Assembly (NCBI GenBank): GCA_965214015.1
Contig: CBDCAS010000020.1
Span: forward strand, 201,754-265,753
Source of the DNA: CBDCAS01 sp965214015
GTDB lineage: Bacteria > Pseudomonadota > Gammaproteobacteria > Coxiellales > Coxiellaceae
Length of the DNA: 64,000 bases
Direction: 5' to 3'
The position numbers and the translations under genes are program-made. Every line of letters starts with the position of its first letter. Within the stretch, counting starts at the first letter, position 1. Shown here piece by piece: positions 1 through 12,900 of this stretch. The notes beneath the pieces were generated by a model. That model did not search any database and was not told where the DNA came from. It saw only the letters and a list, made by a program, of their open reading frames with translations.

Positions 1-1
1 T

Positions 2-838
2 TCACTGCTTATTTCAGTATTATCACTATGTTTTTCATCCATCATCTTGGCTACACCTTACGATATTCATTCACAGGCAGGACTCATCAGGCACAATATG
101 ACTATAACAGTGCCAGGTAATTTTCCAGGTGGCTTTCAGTCAGAATGTGTTAAGGGTGAAAGTATTCATTCCATTCAGCGAGCTCTCTATTGTTTAAATG
201 ATACGATGATTAGTCCAAGCGCTATTGTGACAATTAAAGTGATACAAAATAATATGAATGATGATCAAAACACAATTACAGTAAATCATCCAAATGGTAG
301 TCAGATTGATATTGTCGGTGATTGTGGTAGAGAGCCATGCACATTAAATTTTAAGAATGGTAGTTCAGGCTTTGTTGTAAGTCATGGTCATACACTTGGA
401 TTGCTTTCTAACTTTATCATTAAAGGGACTAAAAAAAGTGGTAAAGCAGGCATACTTGCAATAGATGCTAGTTCAATAAAATTGGGGACTAACACAGTTT
501 CTGGTTTTCATACAGGGATTGAAGCTAATTCTAATTCAGTTATTTCGATAGAGCCAGGAAATCAAACCCATCTTAGTGGGAATATAGGTGGGTTGAATGC
601 CATTTTTAGCTCAAGTATTAAGGGGGCATTAATTACATCTGAAAACAATGGAATATGTGACTATTCAGTTAGAGATAGCTCAAGTGTTGATATTGCGGGT
701 GCTCAAGGTACAAGCTCATCTGTGTGTGCAGATATGAATGGTATGCTCCGTTGCACGGGCTCAACATTCACTATAAAAAATAAATATACAGTATTAGGTG
801 GGATCGTCTATCCAAGCACATGCAAACAACCTATGTAG
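2..838 (+). CDS. Exported beta-helix-like protein, 5' end outside the window
   Basis: The frame is open from the first bases, so the true start lies upstream. The first visible residues (SLLISVLSLCFSSIILA) look like the hydrophobic core and cleavage region of a signal peptide, and the mature protein would begin near TPYD. The rest is rich in Ser, Asn, Gly and Ile with short repeating strands (for example ITVNHPNGSQIDIVG and SGFHTGIEANSNSVISIEPG), the look of a right-handed parallel beta-helix of the pectate-lyase type. Several Cys residues (CVKGES, CGREPC, CADMNG, STCKQPM) suit an oxidising compartment. It ends 104 bp before the giant Rhs gene on the same strand and could be co-transcribed with it. 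No catalytic motif was recognised, so the function is unknown. Confidence 0.6.
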   Translation, partial: SLLISVLSLCFSSIILATPYDIHSQAGLIRHNMTITVPGNFPGGFQSECVKGESIHSIQRALYCLNDTMISPSAIVTIKVIQNNMNDDQNTITVNHPNGSQIDIVGDCGREPCTLNFKNGSSGFVVSHGHTLGLLSNFIIKGTKKSGKAGILAIDASSIKLGTNTVSGFHTGIEANSNSVISIEPGNQTHLSGNIGGLNAIFSSSIKGALITSENNGICDYSVRDSSSVDIAGAQGTSSSVCADMNGMLRCTGSTFTIKNKYTVLGGIVYPSTCKQPM

Positions 839-942
839 GAGTATTAGCTCGAGGTTAAATTTTCTGCATTAAAACACCGTTTAACGAAATTGCTTAGTTT
901 ACCAGATTTTAAGAGATCATTAATTATTTAAGGACTGAGGTC

Positions 943-3900
943 ATGTTTACTCAAGATATAAGTGTGATAGTGAGTAAGACTTTGGGACTTCGTAAAAGCT
1001 CGCATGATTTTCTAGGCGATGTATTGGCGACTCGCTCTTTAGGTCAGGCCAATATTACACTATTTGCTAATGTTGATACGGGTAATATTTTTTTACGAGG
1101 TCCTCTGCGTCGTATCATAGAGCGTGGATTTACGATTCTGGTAGGAGCCTACTATAACAGTCAAGCTGAAAAGGGAGGTTGGCGTGTATCCATGGGGCGC
1201 CGATTAGAGTGGCTTAAATCAGGGGATAGCACCCAGATTGTATTAATTAATGAAGAAGGTGCTCTGCTTACTTTTGTATACGATGTTGCCCACAAACACT
1301 ATGTAGCTCAGGGGCTTTCTGGTGGTGATGAATTTTTATGTTTCGATAAAGCTCAAAAAATATGGACATGGAAGCATCCTAGCTCTGGAATCTCTGAGCA
1401 CTATGGAACAGACGGTTTACAAAAAGATCGCTGTGATTTAGCAGGCAATACGCTAAGTTATACCTATGATGCGGGTCGTTTAACGCAGATCAAAGGCTCT
1501 TCAGGTCAATCTATTCAATGGGATTATTCAGAGAATAAAATCACAGTCTCTTTACACCCACTCACTGGTAACCTACAAGTGTTACAAACCTATAGGCTGG
1601 ATGCCTTTGGTCGTGTGATTGCGATAGAGATTCCGGTAGAGGATGGAACGCCCTATACCGTGCATTATGGGTATGATGCTAAAACGAGGGCATTAGACAC
1701 GATTTCTCAAAGTGATGGTACTTGTCATTATTTGAAGTACACAGGAGATTTAAAAAAACCGATAATTTCTCAATCCATAGACGGTGAGAAACGCATCACA
1801 CAGTTTGATTTTTCAAAAGGTAAAACGGCCGTCTATTCAACTTCTTTAGGAAAGTCGACTGCAGTGGTCTACACCCATGCAAATGGGCAATTGATTCAAG
1901 TAGATAAACCCACTGGGACTCGCATTGAAACTGTGGTGTACCAATACGATTCCAAGGGTCGTTTAGAAAAAACGACCTATCCCAGCAGTGCGACAGAAAG
2001 CAGAACTTATAACGCACTCGGGCTCATTGATTCGACCACGGATGGATTAGGTCAGAGGACACACTATCATCGGGATCCCGCAACTGGGGTGTGTTTTTCG
2101 CGCGTGCAAACGATTCAGAGTGATCAACGTTCCAAAGCTCTGCCCACCTGGTTTGTCTATGATGAAAAACGTCAATTGCGTTATGAAATTAATGCAGTAG
2201 GCACAGTGACACGCCATATGTACGATGATCAAGGCAATCGGATTGAAACTCGCGTACACTTAACACAAGCGATGGAGGTAAGTTCACAGCCTTCTGATCA
2301 ACCGATTGCTCAATCAGTCTGTGAGAGTTGGTGGCAGCAACAGCCGATCAATCAAACCGATTTAATTCAGTATATTCCCAATGCACTTGGCCAAATTCAA
2401 ACAGAAACCCACTTTGCCTACTTAGATGAGGAGGGTACAGGGATTGCCGATGGGTCGGAGTCTTGTATTTCAACTCAGTGGTCACCGTTTGGAACGTGGT
2501 TTTTGCGTCGTGAACAGCGTGATAAAGACACTTCATTTTCGACTGTAAAAAAATGGGATGGATTGGATCGATGTATTGAAATCACCGATTCTGAAGACAA
2601 TAAAACATGCTTTACTTATGCAAAAAGCAGTCAAACAGTAGTGACAGCGGATCAACTTTTGACAAAGACTCTTATGGATGCCTCGGGTCGATTAACCACT
2701 GTTAAAAGAACAGACCTTGCTGCAAACACACCGACACGAACCACACTCTATGAGCGAGATGCAGCAGGTCGTCTCTACCTGACGATTCATCCAGATCATA
2801 CAAAAACTCAAACTCAATGTGATCCTTTAGGACGGGTTATTTTATCGATTGATGCCGCGCATTATGCCCAGTCCACTACTTATGATGAGAAAGGTCGCGT
2901 GGAAGCGATCACAACAATGAGCACACCGGTGGATCCACACACAGGGTGTAAGACAGCGTCTCATGTTCAAGATCGAACAACGACTTGGTTATACAATGCA
3001 GCCGATCAACTGCGTTATCACATTGATGCATTTGGTGCTGTCACAGAACGGGTCTATGATGAAGCAAATCGATGTATTAGCACGACGCACTATTATCACC
3101 GCCTCTTTGATTCAGTAGCACGCACGTTAACGAATAATAGGTTACAGGGGTTAGTGGTAGACCCTAAAAAGGACCGTAAGGTCAGATTTCATTTTGACGA
3201 TGCGGGCTATAAAATTGTAGAACAGGATGCAGAACAGTTTGTAAAGAAAAGTGATCGCGATGCAGCCGGTCGTATTAAGAGCATCACTTGGTATAAAAAT
3301 CCCTCTGATGAATCGATGGTCGGAGCAGAACATGTGTTTTATCGTGATGCACGAGGGCAGGTCATTGCTGAGCAGGATGCAGAACACTACCTTACCACGC
3401 ACACTTATTTTTCAGAGGGATTAATCCGACACACTTGCCGTTATGCGACCCAAGTCAATGGTGGTAACACGACTCCGACTCCCAGCTCGGAGGATCATAG
3501 CACTGCATTCAATTACGATGGATTACAACGAGAAACGGTACGCATTGAGTCCCCCCTGAATCGGCAAACAAACCACCACTATGATGCTCTGGGTCGCCTG
3601 CTTGTACAGAGTCAAAAAGATACCCATGATTCAGATCCTAGAGGGGCACGCACCCAAGTCAAAAAATACGATGCCTATGGAGCGGTAATCGCCTCAGTGG
3701 ATGAACGAGGTGCTGAAAAAATAGCTGAGATTGAGACAAACTCGAGTTTATCGCCCCAAGAGAAAACCCAACAAATAGCCCAATTTTGGCAAGATCATGC
3801 CACGCATCATAAGATAGATCCTTATGGGTTCTGTGTGAAGACAACAGACCCTTTAGGAAGCAGGACAATTTATTATTACACCCCACGTCGTGAGCTTGCC

Positions 3901-6900
3901 TTTCGCATTGATGCCAATGGTTATGTGACAGAAAATAATTACAATGCCTTTGGAGAAAAGGTGAGAGTATGCCGCTATAAAAGGCCCATTGAGGCTGAGA
4001 CATTGAAACAGCTAACAGGAGGTAGGGCAGAGAATGATGTAGTGTTACAAAAAGCCCTTCAGGATTTAGCCGATCCCGCGCACGACAGCATTCAGCGCTG
4101 GGAGGTAGATCGAGTCAATAATACAATGACCTATACCGATGCTGAAGCCTTTAAAACGATCACGACAAAAAATGCGTTTGCTGAAGTTGAAAAAAAGCAA
4201 CAACAGGTGGCTGCACACACTTGGCAGCTTCAGAACACAGACTATGATCGCCGAGGTCTTGTAGTAGAAACACAGGTGGATCCAGAGTCGTTGGCATTAA
4301 ACACTCGAAAAAGTTACGATTTTCAAAAAAAACTGAATACATGGGTAGCCCCTACAGGGGCAAAAACGACTTATATACGGGATCGGTTAGGCCGTGTTCA
4401 ATCTCTCATAGATGCCTTAGGACAATGCTCAGAAAAGAGGTGGGATGCGTTTTCTCGACTGTTAAAGCATACTGATAAAGCAGGTCATGTCACTACCACA
4501 CACTATGACACTAAAAGGCGATGTCGTACCGAAACCAGCCCCGAAGGTCGACAATTAACCACAGTCACTACGGTATTTGAACAAACCCAAAGTGTGACTG
4601 ACAGTAATGGAAGTGTTACTTGCTTTACTTATGAGGCTGGCGGTTTGCAAACGCAGCAAACCCTAGATGCTTTGGGTTTGAAAATAACCACACAAGATCA
4701 GTTTGATTTATGTGGTCGTTGTGAAATACATACAGAACCGAATGGATGCCAAACTTATTATATCTATGACTCGGCAGGGCGAGTGCATGCTCATGTAGAA
4801 GCACCGAATTCTTTTATAGCCACTACAGTGTTTACCCTGGGACATTTGGACTTAGAAATAGCGGTCACAAATCCTATTATGGTTCAAAAAACGATTAAAA
4901 GAGACCGTCGTGGACAGATTGTAGAAGAGAGAGTGCCTAATCCATCAGGTACTGATTTTCTCACCCTGCACCATACTAATGGACTAGGTCAGGATACCTT
5001 AACATGGCAAGGGGATTCTAAAAAAGCGGATCAGCGTGTAACGCAACACCTCTTTGACAGTGCTCAACGTGAGACTGGAAAAATCATCGATCCGGAGGGA
5101 TTAAAACTACAAACGCTACATAGATTAGATGCCAATGGTGCTGTTATTGTGACACAAGATCCTAATGGCTTTAAAACCCATTCTATTTTGGATGCCTTAT
5201 CACAAAAACGCTTTACGGTATTACCGAATGGAGGGGTTGTCGGTTATGAACTCGATCAGGAAGGTCGCTTAGTGCAACAGAGGGCCTATATAACGCCGGT
5301 GGATGTTAACCGAGTGACAGAGAAGACAACTTCTGCAGAAATGCAGGCATTGGTAGAACCAAATGTGAATGATCGAGTGGTGCATTATCGCTATGATCGT
5401 GATGGAAAACAGCGTTATAAAATAGACGCCTTAGGTGCGATTACACAATACCACTACGACAGTGCAGGGCATCGAATTGGTAGCTCGTGTTATCAAAAAA
5501 CAATAGAGACACGAGCTCTTAAAACGAAAGATACCGATGAAATTACAGCTTGGTTAAAACAAATAAAAAGTCCAACGCGCAGCCATTACAATTTATTAGA
5601 TGCAGCGGGTCGGGAAGTGATTACCATTGATCCTATGGGAGTTGTCGTTGAAAAAACGCTTGATGTCCATGGGAATCTCACCAAAGTACATCGCTATGCG
5701 ATTCCCATTAAAGTGAGTCAATTAAAAGCATTGACGCCAAAGGCCGTGCGTGCTGTCTTAATATCGAGTCCTGAAGATCGCATCATGCATCAATTATTCG
5801 ATGTGTTAGATCGTGCGGTCTTTCATATTGATGAAGCAGGTTATGTCACCGAAACCGAGTACGATAAGGTGAACCAACCCAAGACGACAACGGTGTATCT
5901 TCAACGCTTAGCGCCCTTACCCTCACCGTTAACCCTTTATACAATGCACAGGGCAGTACAGAATCTTCCAAAACAACAACGAATGACAATAAATGACTAC
6001 GATGTCATGCGTCATCGTATTTATTCGAGCAATGCCCTGCATCAAGAAGAACATTGGAGCTTCAGTGCGTTGGGTGAGTGTCTTACTCATACAGATCGTG
6101 CCCAAAATGTCTGGGAAAATAGATTTGATGCAGCAGGGCGTAGAACCCATGAATTAACTCCAGCGGTAGAAGTGGCTGTAGTAGAAAAAGATGCAGACAA
6201 TCCTGGACATTTAAAAGCCAAGGAGACGATTAAAGCGCGTTTAATCAGTGAGAGAGCAGTGGATGCCAATGGCAATACAGTGGCCGCCAGAAAAGGCTAC
6301 GAAGATCCTAGAAGCCAACAGAAGATGATCGCTTCTGAAATCACATTTGCTGTGGATGCTCTGAACCACACCATTGGAACGACTATGTGCTCGGTTTTAG
6401 TGGAAGATCCTACAAAGGTTTTACGAAAACCTGAAGATCGTTCGGATCGACCAGTGACAGTGACCACAAAGCGCCTCATGAATACGTTTGGTCAACCGAT
6501 AGTCGATATTGATGAAAATGGCCACGCTCATTTTACGGCATACGATACTGTAGGACGGATTCAATACCGAGTGCAAGCAAACGGACTTGTCACTGAATTT
6601 ACCCGTAATGCCTTTGGTGAGGTCAGCACGCTTAGGCAATATGCGATTCCCATTTCGTTAGATTTATCGCAATTTATTAAGACAGGGCTCAGTTGTGAGC
6701 TAGTGAAAGCGCATATTACTACCTCAGAGGAAGATCGAACCTTAAGCCAACAGTTTGACAATGCAGGTCGTTTGATAGAGTTGCAACAGTCTGAGGTCTT
6801 TGTGACGACTGTGAATGAGAAGGGGGAGGATCCTGAGTTTCAATGCGATTATACCGCACCTGTGATGAAAAAATCGTATAACTCCTTTGGGGAAGTTGTC

Positions 6901-9900
6901 TGTGAAACTCACTTGCTGGAGGCACGGCACAGTCAATGGGCACACACACGGCAATGGTTTGATCTGCGTGGTAAGTTAATTGCCACCGCAGATGCAGAAG
7001 GTGGAGTGACGGTCTTTGCTGTAAATGTCGATGGCCTGCACACCTTGCGTTATGAATATGCGCAACCTCTAGATCCTGCCAGGCTCATCGCTATGGATTA
7101 TGCGACCTTATTAAAAACCCTCACCCCTTCAGCCGAGGATCGAGTGACAGAAACCGGTTACGATGTGCTGGGCCGTACAATAGAAACACGCTTGAAAAAA
7201 GTGGTATTGCAGTCTATTACACTGGATAAACAAGGTGTGCCACATATGCAAGATTCCACGCAAGATGTGGTGACCACCTATGACCTCTATGATCTTTTAG
7301 ATCATGTGACACAGACGAGTTTGCCCAATCAAGCCCAGGTATTGAGTGAGTACGATGCCTTAGGTCGCATGAGGCTTACCCAAAATGCGCCCCGTCCCGA
7401 TGCAGATCGTCCAGGTATTGTATTTCTCGAACAAAAGATCATGCTGTTCACAGCCTTGCATCAGGTCGCCATTGAACGACGTACTGTTAAAGTGAAGGCT
7501 CCACAGGTTCCAGAAAAAACAGCCTTAAAGAACGTGCCTGAAGATCAAATTCGGTTAAAACTATGGGATAATCGTGGATTATGTGTGATTCAACAAGACG
7601 CTCGTGGCAATCCGAGTGCACAAACCTACACAGCCACCCACTTACCAGCGCGTCGTATACAGTGGGTCACTGGATGGAATACAAATGCCAGTGCTCGTCA
7701 ATTACAGTCATCAGAAGATGTGATGCAAACGCTTCGTTTGTATGAACTCAAAAAATCGTATGATAAGACAGATCGTCTGAGCGCAACGTGTGAATCTCAG
7801 GTGATGACAGGGACCTCCCTCATGACTTATTATCGGCGTAACCTCTTTGGCGATGTGACCGGAATCAGTGAAGATAATAACACTTGGGTGATCGAACAGC
7901 GTTACGATCGTGTAGGTAGAGTATGGTATAACGACACTGATCGAGGGATTCCCAGCCTCCAATTTATGAATGCCAAAGGGGAGCAAACCGGTCAATTGCG
8001 CTCGCTCACACAAGATTTAGGGAAGATCCAATACCATCAATTGCCCCAAGCGATCCTCACCCCCCCAAGTGATGGGCAACACATAGGACTTGTGTTAAAT
8101 AACAAGGGGCAGATAAAGACACAATATTTACCCCAATTTCGGCATTTAAAAGGCGACAGCCCTGAGCCGTTGCATACAGCGATTTCCATTGGGGCCTCAG
8201 AATTTGGTTCCTACAGTTTAAGTTGGCCCATGAATCCTCATGCCCTGATGGAGGCGCGGCTGATTTTAAATCGGGGTACAGAGCCCTTGACTGAGATTTT
8301 TCTAACACCAACGACAAATACCACTCAAGATAAATGGGGTGTTGATGTCTCGCATTTAATCGCTGATCGCTATCACTTTACCCTGTTGTATTATTTTAAA
8401 GAACCCGATCCTCAAGATCCGACACGGTATCGCACCAATTTTAATCCGTGTCAGGGGGCTTCGGGTACCTTGGTACTAGATACAAAAAATCTCCAAGGAT
8501 CAGAACAGCTTGTTGGAAAAATGATTGATGAAGAAACGCTATTAGTGACTGGAAAAACAGAGGGTGTGCAAGGCGTTGCCTTAGTGCAGCATAATAAGAT
8601 CGTTGCTAAAGCAGGGCTGACACTCACAGAAATCCCAGGTCGCTTTGTAGTAAGATTATCAGATCAAAAGTCAGGAACCTATGATGTTCAAGCCATTAAA
8701 AGCAGTGAAGCAATTGGGCAAGCTTTTCGCGTAGGACACACTGATCCCAGTGGGCGCCAACTACGACTTGTGCGCACTCAAGTGTCTTATGCAGTGGACA
8801 TACTAACCCGCCAAGGGTGGATTCAGTGGTCAGGGGCTCCGCCTGGATTTCATACCTTGCAGGGAGAATATGGGTACTCAGAGTATGTGTCTGAACATGT
8901 TTTCAAAGGTTACACCTTGATGAAAGTTCAAAAAGCCTCTACTGAGTTGGGGAAGCTCGACTTTAGTCAACCTATTAATAGCTTGCCGGTAACGTGTACC
9001 TTGTATGGCTTGGGTGAGTCAGGAAAAAAATGGTTCATTGGTGAAGCTGCTAATTCAGAATTACCTAAAGAGATGACGGCCATTCCTTCCTACTTGTATT
9101 TTTATCCTGCGCCGGAGGATAAGAAGCCGGAGTTACTCATTGTAATAGATCCCAGCACGCAACAAGTCAAAGGTAGCTTAGGGCTCATGCAGTGGGCTAA
9201 TGGCTGGTATCGTGCCGAGGTTTCTCAATTAATGAATGTAGCGCAGTATCAATTTCAAGCGGCCAGTTTAGGGGCTCCCGACCCTGAACAGAAGGTCGCT
9301 CAACAGGTGGATGTTTTTGCAGAAGATCTGCTTGCGAGCCCTTCCTCATCCTCTTCGATGCAAGTGCGCACCTTTTCAATTCCAGACTTTACTTTAAAAA
9401 CGATCCTCTATAAGGGACATCATTATACACAATTTAATTGGCGCGCGCCTAAAGGTGGTTTTTACCGTCAGCCGTTTCATATTAACTATCAGTGCGACAC
9501 CAGCACACAAAAGGATGTAGAAGTAATCACTCATGTGGGTCATGCCTTTAAATTTCCGTATTATCCAGGGGGATCTCGATTTGGATCCGCCGGTATTTAT
9601 TGGGCAAGCTATGAGAATATAGAAATTGAAGTCTTTAAAGGAGATCCGACACGAATACCCAGATCCGGTGAGGCCGTGTATGAAATACAAACCTTGTTGA
9701 TTCATCCCATACCTCCCAATACAGATTGTGTGCAGTTTCGCTATAAATTTGATGTTAACGATGATCGCGTTAAAGAAAATAGCGAGTGGCAAAGCCTCCC
9801 AGTTATGGTTAAAAAAGATCGTCTAGGGGATGCACGATTATTATCCATTGCTTTAAATAAGATAGACGCTGGAAAATATCCCTTTCAAATGCAGCTCTTG

Positions 9901-12900
9901 GATGCGGATCAACAACCCATTCCAGTGCCAGATTCAATGCTCAGTGAAAAACTATATCGCACTCCAGAAGGTTGGTTAGCAGGGCATTTTACACGCGTTG
10001 AACACTATGGAGATGTAGTGACCGTAGCGATGCGTGATCAATTTGAATGGGCTAAGCCCAAGCGCTCACAAGAGTTAGATCGCTGGGGCAATCCACGCGT
10101 TAGTATCGATGCTTTGGGACATCAAACACGCTCTACATTTAATCGATGGAATCAGTTGGCCACTCGAACCGAGGTTTGTGCCGATTATGTCGATAAAAAA
10201 GGTCACACGCACACAGCTGCACTGACCACCCGATATGGGGTAGATGCATTGCATCAATCGATTGGCCTACAAAAACCAAGCGGCAGCGTAAAAGCCACAT
10301 TACGCAATCCTGCTGGAGATCCTATCAAAATAGTGACGGCCGATGGCGTGTGGGAAGCGCATAGCGTGGATGGTTTCGGACGCGTGGTCACCCAAAAAAC
10401 AGCAACGGTAAAAACGGATTTTACCCATGATTGTGAAAATTTAGTGACCTCCATAACCGATGGGGAGGGGAACACCACGCACTTTACCTACAATGAGCGC
10501 GGACTACGTCAAAGCACTACTAATGCAAATGCAGAGACTACCCGAGAAGATTACGATGAAAAAGACCGGGTCGTTCGGCGTATTTTACCGGCAGGGCAAC
10601 TCCATAGTTGGACTTATCACCGTAGTGGCCAAATAGAAATCGAAGACAATAAACACGGTCCTGCCTTTCAGATTACCCAGTTCTACCATCCTTTTTTTGG
10701 CATCCCTAAAAAGAAAATCGATAAAAGTGGTACTGTATTGTTGTATGACGTCAATCGTCATTACCAAACCACAAAAATCACCACTGATCCCAGTACACGA
10801 GGACGACATGGTCAACAATACCGTTGGTTACATAAGAGAGTGTTTGAAACTACACCCGATCAAAATCTAAGCTATGTGTATGACGAAGCGGGGCATCGTA
10901 TTTGGATTTTAGATATTGGGAACCGCACTTACACTCGCTATCGACACGATAGAATAGGTCGGCGCATTGGTGAGCGCTTTTTTATGAACGATGTGAATGT
11001 CTATCAAGATACTAATATTGATATTGATTCGCGAGGATTAACCGTCTGTGTGCAAGACCTGCGTATGCAAGGCGTTTATAGCTATGATGCCAATAAGAAC
11101 CTGCGTCACGTAGTCGCTACGTATAAACAACAATCTCCTGATTTAGACCCACGCAAAGCCGTTGCCCATACTATTGAACATGCAGAGCATTGGTTTGATT
11201 ATAATGCTGCGGATCTTATGACCATTGATCGTGGTTGTTTAAAGCAAGGAGTGATCACCATTAAACCTGGGAAAGGGACAGTACTCACCTTTAATTTTGG
11301 CGGTCAACGTGAGAGTGAACTCACATTAGATTGCAAAGGTAATCAGTTATTAAAGACCATTCATTATTTAAACAATGGCTGGGTGAATTCCACCAGGACG
11401 ATTCGAGCCGGAGGCTTGTTCTCTAGCGCACAATGGGGGTACCAAAAGGGCACAGGGCGTCGTATTGTGTATCAATTTGTTCATGCGGATCGCTCTGGTA
11501 AAACCTATTACACTGATTATGATCCCATTGGTACTGCGAAGGTGTCTAATGGCTGGATTTCCCATCAAAAAAATACCGTACAACACAGTTCTTCCTTAGG
11601 ATTACCCGCCTTAGAAAATATTTCAGAAACCCAATACACGCATTATTTCGAGGAGGGACAATTAGAACGCCAAGTGAGTTACAGTAGTTGGGATGAAAAA
11701 AAGAAACGATGGGATCTGACTCAAACACTAGAATCGCATTATATCGGCTTTGATCAGATGCAATTGTTTTTGGTCAGTGGGGAGCAGGAGATTCCTCAGC
11801 GAGACCCCACCTATGGTGAAGTGTTTATTACATACGATGCCAATGGGCAGCCTCAAAGTGTCAATGGCGATGTGCTGGGTCATGATGGCTTTCGGTGGTT
11901 TGCAGTCAATGCCGAAGGACGCGTGGTGTTTAAACGCACTGGAGCGGGAGAAGAATTTTTTATTTACGATCCTAATGGCATTTCCTATGGTTGGATGGGG
12001 GACTTACCCTCTGATCCAACAGGCAGTGATGTGCCAGCAAAGGTGAACTTTGCGCCATGGTATCACGCAGTGAGCCGCCATTGGCCCCCTGCTGCACCGC
12101 AGTCACTAGTAGCGCATCCAGGAGATACGTTTGAGTCAATTGCAGAACAGTTGGGAAGTACTAGCTACGCCTATGAATTAGCCCAAATGAATGGGTATGG
12201 ACCCGAAGATGCGATTCCCGAAGGCGCTACGATTAGGATTCCATCGACAGTTGATTTTAATCGATTTAATCAAGCGGCTCACCCTGTGCCGGTGAACACA
12301 GGAGCGATTCTAGGCACATTCTATCCCTATATGCCGATTGCTCCGGCTCCTCATCCTCATTCATTTTTTTTATTCTTAGGGGAACTTGTGGAGGTTGCGG
12401 TGGGTACATTAGTAGCCCTTTTAGTGCCTGAATTGATGCCTACCATTGGGGGCACATGGGGTCCGATACTGACCGCTATGTTGCGAGGTGCGCTGGTGGC
12501 AGGTCTGTCCGATGCGGCTCAACAAAGCGTGGGGATGATTTTAGGACTACAGAGTCAATGGAACTGGAAAGAATTAGGCGAACAATTTGAAACAGGATTG
12601 ATTGCAGGGTTGATACGAGGGGAATTCAATATTGATGAACTTCAGGCAACCCACGAACCAGGCCTTTCTGCTGAGCTTATCCAAGCCCAGCAGAAGATGC
12701 ACTATTTACCACAATTGGGCTTGACCTTATTGCGCCAAGAAGTGATTACTCTAGGCTCTGATATGGCCCTAAGCGCGTTGGGTCAAAAAAAGAAATTAGA
12801 CTATCGAGACCTACTCAACGCTGCATGCCAGTCGCTTTTAAAGGTGAGCAGTGCGCAAGGATTAGCACATCTTCATCTATCGCTGCCTCTGACACTGTTT

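Noticed and set aside
11750..12046. 98-codon plus-strand frame inside the giant Rhs gene
   Set aside because: It overlaps well-conserved YD-repeat coding sequence in another frame; the sequence looks like an out-of-frame reading.
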